The notes beneath the pieces were generated by a model that worked only from the letters and a program-made list of their open reading frames with translations, made no database searches and was not told where the DNA came from. This document shows, piece by piece, positions 43,943 through 51,878 of a stretch of DNA of 64,000 nucleotides (positions are counted from its first letter, which is position 1; each line of letters begins with the position of its first letter). This DNA is from Chryseobacterium contaminans (lineage in GTDB: Bacteria; Bacteroidota; Bacteroidia; Flavobacteriales; Weeksellaceae). The position numbers were made by a program, and so were the translations under genes. Location: positions 17,621-81,620 of the forward strand of contig NZ_MAYF01000002.1 in the NCBI RefSeq assembly GCF_001684955.1, in the 5' to 3' direction.

Positions 43943-45784
43943 CTATTGATTATCAGCTGAATTATTTTCCTGTTCTTTTCTGATTTGCTCACTCATCTCT
44001 TCCAATACCGGTTTAATCGTACTTTCAGGAAGATCACTGATTCTGATATACATCAATCCGTCAATCGCATCATTGAAATTCGGGTCAACGTTGAAAGCAA
44101 TTACTTTAGCGTTTTGCTTGATATATTTTTTTATCAGAACAGGTAGTCTCAGTTCAGGTTCAAGATCATCAATGATCTTATCCAGCTTGTTAAGATCGGA
44201 CTCCATTTCCTCAAAGAAAAGACTTTTATCCCTATCACGAAGCTTTACTTTGTATTCATTTCTAGGAGTGATATACTGAGCTACTGCAGAATCAAAATAA
44301 TTGGAACGCATAAACTCAATCATCAGAGATTTAGAGAACTCAGAGAATTTATTGGAAATACTTACTCCTCCCATCAGGAATTTATGATCAGGATTTCTCA
44401 GGCATACATGCACAATACCTCTCCATAAAAGGAAAAGCGGAAGTGGTTTCTGTTGGTATTCCTGGCAGATGTAAGCACGGCCCATTTCAATTACCTTTTT
44501 AAAGAAAGGGTGAATATCCTGCTCAAATTCAAATAATGAACTTGTATAGAAACCTTTGATGCCATATTTCTTCATTACCTCTCTACCAAGGGCCATTCTG
44601 TAGGCTCCTGCCAGTTTCTTCTCAGCATTATCCCAAAGGAACAGGTGGTGGTAATGTTTATCATATTCATCAAGGTCAAACGGAAGATTACTTCCTTCTC
44701 CTACCGCACGGAAAGTCAACTCCCTCTGACGTCCGATTTCCCTCATAATAGAAGGAATTTCTTCGTAAGTAGTAAAATAGATCTCGTAATTTCCGTTGCT
44801 GAATAACATCTTATCAGTTCCCCTAAGTTTGTCAACATCTTTCATAATGTCTTCAACAGGAGTTTCATCAATGATGTTCTGAACAATATTTTCCTCTTTC
44901 AGTAAAGGAAATTTAACAGATAGATTCTGAAGGTTGATGCTTTGAGCAAGAGATTTTCTTTTTTCATAGTAAGATTTCATCATATAAACCTTACGTTTCA
45001 GAAACTCTCCCAGTTCCTCAATGGTTTCCATTTCATCCATAGCCTTTACAGAGATTGGTTTTCCAATCCTGATTCTGATAGGTTTCTCTCTATCATTCAT
45101 CATTTCTGCAGGAAGCATAAGGGTCTGTAAACTTGGGTGAAGTTTAGCTACCTGATAAAAAAGACGGCTGTTTTTTGCATGGAAATACATAGGAACAACG
45201 GGCACTTTAGCCATTCTGATAAGCTTAAGTGCCGTTTTTTCCCATTCTTTATCTAAAATTTCTCCGTAAGGATTGTTTTTGTTAGAAACTTCTCCCGCCG
45301 GAAAAATACCTACGCAGCCTCCATTCTGTAAATGCTTGAGCGTTTCTCGCATTCCTGAAGCACTGCTGTAAGCTTCTTTTCTGTTTTCAAAAGGATTTAC
45401 AGCGATTACGTACGGTTCCATAGGTTTGATCTTTTCCAAAAGGAAATTTCCCATTACCTTAAAATCCGGACGAACCTCTGACAAGATCTTGCACATCAGA
45501 ATTCCGTCAATAGCACCCAGCGGATGATTGGAAACCAGAACAAAGGGTCCTGTTTTCGGAATTTTTGCCAGATCCTCTTCAAAAGCTACATAGCTTAGGT
45601 TTCTTTCTCTTACAAACGAGTCGAAAAAGTCTTTGCCTTCCTTATCTTTTAATTTGTCGTATAGTTTATTTACTTCATTTATTTTAGCAATGCTCATCAC
45701 AGCAGATGCTACTGGATTCTTTAGAAATCCAATTTTACTTAAGCCGGAAGCTTTGATCAGATCGTTTTTCGAAATTAAACTCAT
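43943..45784 (-). CDS. Bifunctional acyltransferase (PlsC-like + GNAT-like), OlsF-like
   Basis: This 613-residue protein has two acyltransferase domains. The N-terminal half is a lysophospholipid-acyltransferase (PlsC) domain with the catalytic block NHPLGAIDG (H about residue 86) and the FPAGEVS motif. The C-terminal half (about residues 330-560) is a GNAT/hemolysin-like N-acyltransferase domain (ELTFRAVGEGSNLPFDLDEYD, EMGRAYICQEYQ). This fusion is the layout of OlsF, which in flavobacteria makes ornithine (or glycine) lipids: the C-terminal domain N-acylates the amino acid and the N-terminal domain O-acylates the product. It starts 22 bases after the aspartate-kinase stop codon, so the two are probably co-transcribed. 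The exact amino-acid substrate is not shown by the sequence. Confidence 0.88.
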   Translation of the reverse strand: MSLISKNDLIKASGLSKIGFLKNPVASAVMSIAKINEVNKLYDKLKDKEGKDFFDSFVRERNLSYVAFEEDLAKIPKTGPFVLVSNHPLGAIDGILMCKILSEVRPDFKVMGNFLLEKIKPMEPYVIAVNPFENRKEAYSSASGMRETLKHLQNGGCVGIFPAGEVSNKNNPYGEILDKEWEKTALKLIRMAKVPVVPMYFHAKNSRLFYQVAKLHPSLQTLMLPAEMMNDREKPIRIRIGKPISVKAMDEMETIEELGEFLKRKVYMMKSYYEKRKSLAQSINLQNLSVKFPLLKEENIVQNIIDETPVEDIMKDVDKLRGTDKMLFSNGNYEIYFTTYEEIPSIMREIGRQRELTFRAVGEGSNLPFDLDEYDKHYHHLFLWDNAEKKLAGAYRMALGREVMKKYGIKGFYTSSLFEFEQDIHPFFKKVIEMGRAYICQEYQQKPLPLFLLWRGIVHVCLRNPDHKFLMGGVSISNKFSEFSKSLMIEFMRSNYFDSAVAQYITPRNEYKVKLRDRDKSLFFEEMESDLNKLDKIIDDLEPELRLPVLIKKYIKQNAKVIAFNVDPNFNDAIDGLMYIRISDLPESTIKPVLEEMSEQIRKEQENNSADNQ

Positions 45785-45806
45785 GTGTGTTTAGTCGCAA
45801 TTAATA

Positions 45807-47045
45807 TTATTGTGTTACCATTTGAAGCGTATTTTTGGAAATTTGTTCCAATAATACATTTTTTTCATGGTAAAATCTATCAATGTGATCCATCTTCGCA
45901 TTTCTTACTGTGAATAAAGATACATTTTTAATTGCTTCGGTTTTAAAAATTTTTTGAAGCTCTTCATTAAGCTCTTCAAGGTGATTAAATTTATCTTCCA
46001 GACATAATGCCAATGAGATGGCAGAATTCTGCATTAGAGAAACCTTAATCTTGTATTTAGATAAATATCCGAAGATCAGGCTCATATGGTCTTCTGCAAT
46101 AAAAGAGAAGTCTCTGGTAGAGATTTTTAAAAGGTCCTGGTTTTCTTTAAGGATATAAGATTCCTCCTGCTGATTCTTGTCTGAAGCGCCTACTTTAGTT
46201 CCTTCCTTGGTAGGATCTACAAAGGATTTTACATAAAATGGAATGTTTTTTTGTTGTAGCGGTTGCAAGGTTTTCGGGTGAATAACACTTGCTCCATAAT
46301 AAGCCATTTCAATAGCCTCTTCATAAGAGATATTGGAAAGCAGAGAAACATCTTTAAATTTTCTTGGATCTCCGGTCATTACTCCCGGAACATCCTTCCA
46401 GATGGTCATGGCTTCAGCATTTAAGCAATAGGCAAAAATAGCAGCAGAGTAATCTGAGCCTTCTCTTCCTAATGTTACCGTAAAGTTATTATCATCAGAA
46501 CCAATAAAACCTTGTGTTACATAGCAGATCTCAGGATTTAAATGAGAAATGAATTCCTCAGTTTTTGACCAGTCTACAACCCCTTCTCTGTAAGAATTAT
46601 CTGTTTTTACATAATCTCTTGCATCCAGCCATTGATTGGTAAATTGGATCTCATTCAGGTATTCACTTACGATTTTGGTAGAAATCATTTCTCCACAGCT
46701 AACTACCTGATCATATACGAAGTTGTAATTAGGAGACTTATTTCTTCTTAAGAAAGAATCAATATCATCAAAGAAGAGATTGATTTCAGCAAAAACCGCA
46801 TGATTTTCAGGAAAAAGACCCTCCGCAATCTCAATGTGTTTTCGTTTTATCTTTTCAATCTCAGTTTGATAGTTATCCTTTTTGAAATAAAGTTCTACAA
46901 CTTTTTCCAACTCATTGGTCGTTTTGCCCATTGCTGAAATCACCAGCAAACATTTGGCAAACCCCTGGCTTTTTAGAACCATGGACACGTTTTTCACACT
47001 GTCAGCGTCTTTCACAGACGCGCCACCAAACTTGAAAATTTTCAT
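45807..47045 (-). CDS. lysC: Aspartate kinase
   Basis: This 412-residue monofunctional aspartokinase phosphorylates aspartate at the entry to lysine, threonine and methionine synthesis. It shows MKIFKFGGASVKDADSV (the family's KFGG signature), VSCGEMISTKIVSEYL, FTVTLGREGSDYSAAIFA, WKDVPGVMTGDPR and YEEAIEMAYYGASVIHPKTL. The C-terminal 120 residues correspond to ACT-type regulatory domains (TRDFSFIAEDHMSLIFGYL). There is no homoserine-dehydrogenase fusion. It is followed closely by the OlsF-like gene. A promoter box is at 47102-47109. Confidence 0.95.
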   Translation of the reverse strand: MKIFKFGGASVKDADSVKNVSMVLKSQGFAKCLLVISAMGKTTNELEKVVELYFKKDNYQTEIEKIKRKHIEIAEGLFPENHAVFAEINLFFDDIDSFLRRNKSPNYNFVYDQVVSCGEMISTKIVSEYLNEIQFTNQWLDARDYVKTDNSYREGVVDWSKTEEFISHLNPEICYVTQGFIGSDDNNFTVTLGREGSDYSAAIFAYCLNAEAMTIWKDVPGVMTGDPRKFKDVSLLSNISYEEAIEMAYYGASVIHPKTLQPLQQKNIPFYVKSFVDPTKEGTKVGASDKNQQEESYILKENQDLLKISTRDFSFIAEDHMSLIFGYLSKYKIKVSLMQNSAISLALCLEDKFNHLEELNEELQKIFKTEAIKNVSLFTVRNAKMDHIDRFYHEKNVLLEQISKNTLQMVTQ

Positions 47046-47101
47046 TAAATTGTTAAAAATAAAATTGTTAGATAAAAATTACATGAGTTTTTTACGGACG
47101 T

Positions 47102-47109
47102 CAAAATTA
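47102..47109 (-). promoter_or_regulatory. Promoter box of aspartate kinase
   Basis: Minus-strand TAATTTTG matches TAnnTTTG and lies 56 bases before the ATG. Confidence 0.55.
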
Positions 47110-47314
47110 TAAATTTACAACGAGATATGAAATAGGCTAATGAGAGCATCGAATTAAGATTTCCTTAAAATACCTATGAATATGAGATTTGATAACGGTT
47201 GAACGCAGGAACAGAGAGGATTAAGATCTATGAAGAATCCCTATTTATCCCATACATTTCTTTGATATTTATTTTTGAATTAGAAAACAGGAAAATCCTT
47301 AAGAATTCAATAGG

Positions 47315-47366
47315 ATGGGCTTTAGCCCATTCAAATAAAAAATAAAATTCCATTGGCTTTAGCCAA
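47315..47366. repeat. Pair of GGCTTTAGCC palindromes
   Basis: ATGGGCTTTAGCCCAT (47315-47330) and TTGGCTTTAGCCAA (47353-47366) are two short palindromes separated by an AT-rich spacer. Similar elements are frequent in Chryseobacterium spacers. Confidence 0.6.
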
Positions 47367-47623
47367 AGCTTAAGAAAGAATAATATAAGATATATTTTTT
47401 CAGTTTTCATTGGAGTCTTTAAACGTTCAGTATTAAAATAAATAAACTGAATTTTTCAATGGTTTGGGATAACGAAATGGGAGTAGAATCATAAGAGTAT
47501 ATTTAATATTATGTTTTGTTTTGTTTGTATTGTATTGATATACAGTGTGTAGCTTCTTTTGTAATTAAATTTTCTTAATGCAAGAAATTTTCCGAAATTT
47601 GGAGAAAACGTAAAAAGAAAAAT

Positions 47624-48640
47624 ATGTCAAATCAGCCATTACAGACTTTAGGAGAATTTCTTATCGATAAACAGGACGATTTTCAGTATTCAACAGGTGA
47701 ATTTTCTCGTCTTCTAAGTGCAATAAGATTGGCTTCTAAAGTGGTTAACAGAGAAGTAAATAAAGCCGGAATTGTAGATATTACAGGTGCAGCAGGAAAC
47801 CAAAATGTTCAAGGTGAGGAGCAGCAGAAACTGGATGTAATTGCCAATGAAATTTTTATTACAGCTTTGTCTCAAAGAGAGGTTGTTTGTGGTATAGCTT
47901 CTGAAGAAAATGATAATTTCATTGATATCAAATGCGGAGAAAACGGTCACTTAAGCAAATATGTGGTGCTGATTGATCCTTTGGATGGATCATCAAACAT
48001 CGATGTGAACGTTTCCGTAGGAACTATTTTCTCTATTTACAGAAGAGTTACAGAGCCGGGAACCCCTGTACAGCTTGAGGATTTCTTACAGAAAGGAGTG
48101 AATCAGATTGCTGCAGGATATGTAATCTACGGTTCTTCTACCATGATTGTTTATACTACAGGAAACGGTGTAAACGGATTTACTTTGGATCCGTCTTTAG
48201 GTACGTATTATCTTTCTCATCCAAACATGACTTTCCCGAAAACAGGAAAAATCTACTCCATTAACGAAGGAAACTATATCAAATTCCCTCAGGGAGTAAA
48301 AAATTATCTTAAATATTGCCAGATGGAAGAAGGTGATCGTCCTTATACTTCCAGATACATCGGTTCACTGGTAGCAGATTTCCACAGAAATATGCTGAAA
48401 GGAGGAATTTATATTTATCCTTCTTATTCCCAGGCACCTAATGGTAAATTAAGATTATTATACGAATGTAACCCAATGGCTTTCCTTGCAGAACAGGCAG
48501 GAGGAAAAGCTACAGATGGCTTCAGAAGAATTTTGGAAGTGGAACCTACAGAACTTCACCAGAGAATTCCATTTTTCTGCGGAAGTATTGATATGGTGGA
48601 AAAAGCAGAAGAGTTTATGCGTATTGACAGCGTAAAGTAA
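47624..48640 (+). CDS. fbp: Class I fructose-1,6-bisphosphatase
   Basis: This 338-residue protein hydrolyses fructose-1,6-bisphosphate in gluconeogenesis. Key motifs: [27 protein letters not shown] (metal-binding acidic residues), [20 protein letters not shown] (class I signature), YVIYGSSTM, and [20 protein letters not shown]. Length is normal. Its stop codon overlaps the start codon of menC by one base (TAATG), so the two genes are translated from one message. The link between gluconeogenesis and menaquinone synthesis is probably only one of shared expression. Confidence 0.97.
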   Translation: MSNQPLQTLGEFLIDKQDDFQYSTGEFSRLLSAIRLASKVVNREVNKAGIVDITGAAGNQNVQGEEQQKLDVIANEIFITALSQREVVCGIASEENDNFIDIKCGENGHLSKYVVLIDPLDGSSNIDVNVSVGTIFSIYRRVTEPGTPVQLEDFLQKGVNQIAAGYVIYGSSTMIVYTTGNGVNGFTLDPSLGTYYLSHPNMTFPKTGKIYSINEGNYIKFPQGVKNYLKYCQMEEGDRPYTSRYIGSLVADFHRNMLKGGIYIYPSYSQAPNGKLRLLYECNPMAFLAEQAGGKATDGFRRILEVEPTELHQRIPFFCGSIDMVEKAEEFMRIDSVK

Positions 48641-49644
48641 TGAAAGCAACTTATTTTAAATATTTATTAGAATTCAAACGCCCGAGTGGAACATCTCGCG
48701 GCGTTTTGCTTGATAAGGAAACCTTTATCCTTGAAATTTCCGCAAATGAAAAAAAAGGGACAGGTGAGTGTGCCATCTTCAGAGGATTGAGCTTTGATGA
48801 CAGACCGGATTATGAAGAGAAATTAAAGTGGCTTTGTGAAAACATAAACCAAAGCCCGGAGTTTCTGAAAGAAGAATTAAAAGGTTTTCCTTCCATTTGG
48901 TTTGGATATGAACAGGCTATTCAGAACTTGAAGTTTGGAGAAAATCTTTATTTTCCAAGTGAGTTTACAGAAGGGCAATCTGCTATCACCATCAATGGGC
49001 TGATCTGGATGGGTGATGTTGGCTACATGGAAGAACAGATTCAGGATAAGCTGGAAAAAGGCTTTCACTGTATCAAATTAAAAATCGGAGTTGATTGGAA
49101 ATCAGAGCATGTTATTTTGCAGAAATTAAGAGAAAAATTTTCCAAAGAGCAATTGGAGCTGCGTGTAGATGCTAATGGTGGATTCAGTAAAGAACAAGCT
49201 GTAACTGTTCTGAAGCAGCTTGCAGATTTGCATATTCATTCCATAGAACAGCCTATTAAAGCCGGAAACTGGAGTGATATGGCTGAATTGTGTGCTCACA
49301 CTCCAACACCTATTGCTTTAGATGAAGAGTTAATCGGAATTACAGACCCTGAGGAGAAGAAAAAACTTTTAGAAACGATAAAGCCACAATATATTATTTT
49401 AAAGCCTGCTTTAGTAGGAGGTTTTTCCGGTTCTGATGAATGGATTTCCCTGGCAGAACAGCAGAATATCGGCTGGTGGATTACTTCAGCATTAGAAAGC
49501 AATATAGGATTAAATGCCATTGCACAATATACCTTCACAAAAAAAAGTCCAATGCCTCAAGGTTTAGGCACTGGAGCTTTATTTACAAATAATTTTGAAT
49601 CCAGTTTAGATCTCAGAAATGAACTGTTATGGTTCAGAAAATAA
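48640..49644 (+). CDS. menC: o-Succinylbenzoate synthase
   Basis: This 334-residue enolase-superfamily enzyme dehydrates SHCHC to o-succinylbenzoate in menaquinone synthesis. Visible residues: catalytic Lys in KLKIG (K146/K148), metal ligands D177 (VDANGG), E203 (IEQPI) and D228 (LDEEL), and the second-side Lys K255 (LKPALVGG). Muconate-type racemases share this layout, but the N-terminus and length fit the Bacteroidota MenC group, and menaquinone is the usual quinone in these organisms. It is translationally coupled to fbp. A degenerate copy of its 3' end lies about 200 bases downstream (49836-49880). Confidence 0.9.
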   Translation: MKATYFKYLLEFKRPSGTSRGVLLDKETFILEISANEKKGTGECAIFRGLSFDDRPDYEEKLKWLCENINQSPEFLKEELKGFPSIWFGYEQAIQNLKFGENLYFPSEFTEGQSAITINGLIWMGDVGYMEEQIQDKLEKGFHCIKLKIGVDWKSEHVILQKLREKFSKEQLELRVDANGGFSKEQAVTVLKQLADLHIHSIEQPIKAGNWSDMAELCAHTPTPIALDEELIGITDPEEKKKLLETIKPQYIILKPALVGGFSGSDEWISLAEQQNIGWWITSALESNIGLNAIAQYTFTKKSPMPQGLGTGALFTNNFESSLDLRNELLWFRK

Positions 49645-49652
49645 AAGATAAA

Positions 49653-49805
49653 TTAACAAGTTGGATTATCCGAGTGTTCCCAATCCCATTGTTTGCAGCA
49701 TCTTGCTCTGGAATCCCAGATGTTACATCCTATGGGAACTACAGGAATATTTCCTCCTTTAATGTTTTTTAACTCTCCTTTTTTTAATTTTTTCAGATTT
49801 TTCAT
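49653..49805 (-). CDS. Double-glycine leader peptide, bacteriocin-like, copy A
   Basis: This 50-residue peptide starts at the ATG at 49803-49805. The leader is MKNLKKLKKGELKNIKGG, a typical double-glycine leader of the type found in Chryseobacterium 'bacteriocin-like' peptides, cleaved after GG by a peptidase-containing ABC transporter. The core of 32 residues has four cysteines (IGCNIWD, RCCKQW, final C). An upstream in-frame ATG at 49853 adds 16 residues unlike any leader and is rejected. Copy B at 49944 shares the leader and the cysteine pattern. No exporter or modifying enzyme is visible nearby. Antibacterial or signalling function is inferred from the leader type. Confidence 0.8.
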   Translation of the reverse strand: MKNLKKLKKGELKNIKGGNIPVVPIGCNIWDSRARCCKQWDWEHSDNPTC

Positions 49806-49835
49806 AGTTGATTTTTTGATTGAGTGTTGTATAGT

Positions 49836-49880
49836 AAAAGTCCAACACCACAAGGTTTAGGCGTTGGAGCTTTTAGATCA
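49836..49880 (+). pseudogene. Degenerate duplicate of the menC 3' end
   Basis: aaaagtccaacaccacaagg and following bases match menC near 49553-49590 (SPMPQGLGTGAL in menC, SPTPQGLGVGAF here), then the frame stops. It is separated from menC by peptide gene A. Confidence 0.65.
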
Positions 49881-49924
49881 TTTTGAAACCAGAAAACTCA
49901 TTTCTGAGTTTTCTGGTTTCAAAA
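49881..49924. terminator. Perfect 20-bp hairpin, bidirectional terminator
   Basis: Arms 49881-49900 and 49905-49924 are exact reverse complements with a 4-base loop (tttc); both ends are T- or A-rich. It can serve peptide gene B on the minus strand, and it follows the menC-like remnant on the plus strand. Confidence 0.85.
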
Positions 49925-49943
49925 TATATTGATTAGATATAAA

Positions 49944-50111
49944 CTAGCAATATGGAGGTGGAGAGTTAGGGCAGGTTTTTCCACCACAATATCCTTCTGC
50001 CCATGATCTGCAACATGCTGCTTCAGGATCCCAATTGTTACATCCAAGTGGAGGTCTTCCTCCATTGATTCTTTTTAATTCTCCTTTGTTTAATTTTCTT
50101 AGATTTTTCAT
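49944..50111 (-). CDS. Double-glycine leader peptide, bacteriocin-like, copy B
   Basis: This 55-residue peptide is read on the minus strand from the ATG at 50109-50111. The leader is MKNLRKLNKGELKRINGG, followed by a core with GCNNWDPEAACCRSW, GYCGGKTC and a proline-rich end PPPYC. It shares the leader and the pattern GCNxWDxxAxCCxxW with copy A but has two or three extra cysteines, so it may form more disulphides. It is about 140 bases upstream of copy A and in the same direction. The perfect 20-bp hairpin lies between them, so separate transcripts or attenuation are likely. Confidence 0.8.
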   Translation of the reverse strand: MKNLRKLNKGELKRINGGRPPLGCNNWDPEAACCRSWAEGYCGGKTCPNSPPPYC

Positions 50112-50592
50112 TGTAAATATTTTAATTTGTTTGATAAGTAAATATCTAAAATCATTTTATATTATACAATACATGGTGAATTGTTTTATTGATTTTTAAC
50201 AGAATAATAGAATTTTTGTATTAATATGTAAAAAACGAGAGCTGGAATATATGATGTTTAAATCATTATTTATAACAATCAAATATGATAAAGAATCCCT
50301 GCAAAGTACATGTAGGAATTATCAAAAGTATCGGAGCATTTAAAGAATAAAGTAATTTTAGGATCGGATAATTAATCTTTTTTTGTATAAGTTATTATTA
50401 ATTTAAATCACATCTTTTACGAAAATGGCTTTCTTTATATAAGTTATGATATAAGAAAACCTTTTTTTAATCTTTTTCATGATAAAAAAATTGTAATTCT
50501 CTATTATTTGAATTGGCAATCATTATGCCATTTTTCAGATCTGCGGCAACTTTAACATTAGGTTAATTTTATAGTATTTTTTTAATTAACCA
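50112..50592. other. 481-base AT-rich spacer, no gene seen
   Basis: I find no open frame with a plausible start and no clear repeat. It should contain the promoter of peptide gene B near its left end, but no TAnnTTTG box is obvious. Confidence 0.5.
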
Positions 50593-51723
50593 TTAAGAAA
50601 TAATTGTGAAAATATTTTCGTTATTTTTGATTCTATTGCTGATAAGATTCCTATCTATTCCATATAAATTCTGAAAAATATCATTCTGTACTTGTGAACT
50701 GGAAAGGTATCCCCAATGATTTCCCACTTCAAATTTAAAGCTGTTTAATACATCATCTTTCACGAAAGTACAATCGATGATAGAAACAATATCCTTATAA
50801 GGAGTAATATCACTCGGTCCGTTTTTACCCAGCCTTGGAGTTAGGATATTTTTGGTAAACTGTGAGATTCCCAGAATCAGATCCTGCCTGTTCAGATAAA
50901 TAGAAATCCGGTTGGCAAGTAACGGTAACTTATTGAAAGAATCTTCTGAGTCCTCAAATACCTTATAAGAAACGTCAGCATTCAGCAAAATTACCTGGTC
51001 AATCACCCTCAGAATATTTTCTCTTTTAAGGCTGTACAGCATACTTTGAAGAACTCTGTTTCCCATGGAATGAGCCATGATATGAATTCTCTGGTTGCAC
51101 GGGATAAGATCGCGGTTAGAAAAAATGTCTTTTAAAAACTGAGTGTAAAAATAAAACAGTCTCAGCAATGATGTTCCGGAATTGATACTGGCTGCCTTAT
51201 CATCAAAATAAGTTAAAGGTACAATGCTGCTGGAAGCCGGCCAGCTCACAAATAAAATATGTTCAACAGGAGATGCGGGATTATCAATGAAGAGTTTTTT
51301 AAGATCAATCATAGCCTTCAATTCATCATCAAAATCATAGGCATAGCCATGAATAAAAATCAATACATCACTTCTGTCCTTGGTGGCAGACATATTTTTA
51401 TATAGTTCGTAGAATAAGCGTTGGGTTCCGCCAAGATTATTGGCTGTAAGAGTGGATTTTTTAATTCCTTTTTCGCTTAAAAGAACTTCTAGAACTTCTT
51501 CATAACCTTGCTTTTCAGGTTCGGAGAACAGTTTGTAATTCAGGATATTTCTGTTGGTATAGTCTTTTTTCTTTTTGGCTGCGGCAGTAGGCTCCTTATA
51601 ATGATCAAAATCACATTTTGCAATCCTGAAATTAGGGATTGAATATTCGTCATTGGAAAAAGAATCTACTTTTTCGCCTTTATAACGGACGATTTTCCGA
51701 TTGCTTAAGATATAAACAGCCAT
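50593..51723 (-). CDS. Alpha/beta hydrolase, DUF900-like
   Basis: From the ATG at 51721-51723 (MAVYILSNRK) the protein has 376 residues. An upstream in-frame ATG at 51792 adds 23 residues of poor quality and is rejected. Motifs: VLIFIHGYAYDFDDEL (oxyanion region), HIMAHSMGNRVLQ (nucleophile elbow A/G-x-S-x-G type), an Asp in LLNADVSYKVFED and a candidate catalytic His near the C-terminus (EVGNHWGYL). This pattern fits the DUF900 group of putative lipases/esterases. There is no signal peptide. It is divergent from glnS, and the substrate is unknown. Confidence 0.85.
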   Translation of the reverse strand: MAVYILSNRKIVRYKGEKVDSFSNDEYSIPNFRIAKCDFDHYKEPTAAAKKKKDYTNRNILNYKLFSEPEKQGYEEVLEVLLSEKGIKKSTLTANNLGGTQRLFYELYKNMSATKDRSDVLIFIHGYAYDFDDELKAMIDLKKLFIDNPASPVEHILFVSWPASSSIVPLTYFDDKAASINSGTSLLRLFYFYTQFLKDIFSNRDLIPCNQRIHIMAHSMGNRVLQSMLYSLKRENILRVIDQVILLNADVSYKVFEDSEDSFNKLPLLANRISIYLNRQDLILGISQFTKNILTPRLGKNGPSDITPYKDIVSIIDCTFVKDDVLNSFKFEVGNHWGYLSSSQVQNDIFQNLYGIDRNLISNRIKNNENIFTIIS

Positions 51724-51834
51724 AAGCGATAATTTGGTACGATGGTTTTTAGTTTTTCCTAAATTAATGAAAAATACTGAATTACAATGCATATGGCTTA
51801 AAAATTATCATTTTCAAAAACGCTTATTTTTCCT

Positions 51835-51842
51835 TAACTTTG
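51835..51842 (+). promoter_or_regulatory. Promoter box of glnS
   Basis: TAACTTTG, a perfect TAnnTTTG box, 36 bases before the ATG at 51879. Confidence 0.65.
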
Positions 51843-51878
51843 TACCACTTTTTTTGCTATAAAACAAAAGCTAATTTA

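Larger units (their letters stand above)
47046..47623. other. 578-base spacer with divergent promoters and palindromic repeats
   Basis: No credible gene is present. The part near 47102 carries the aspartate-kinase promoter. At 47315-47330 and 47353-47366 are two short palindromes built on GGCTTTAGCC. The rest, up to the fbp start, is AT-rich leader sequence. Confidence 0.55.

Noticed and set aside
49806..49853. 16-residue extension of leader peptide A
   Set aside because: The conserved leader begins at the inner ATG (MKNLKKL), exactly as in copy B.
51724..51792. Upstream start of the DUF900-like hydrolase
   Set aside because: The 23 extra residues have no family-like content, and the stretch is the divergent promoter region with glnS.
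51840..51878. Upstream start of glnS
   Set aside because: This ATG lies inside the promoter box TAACTTTG.
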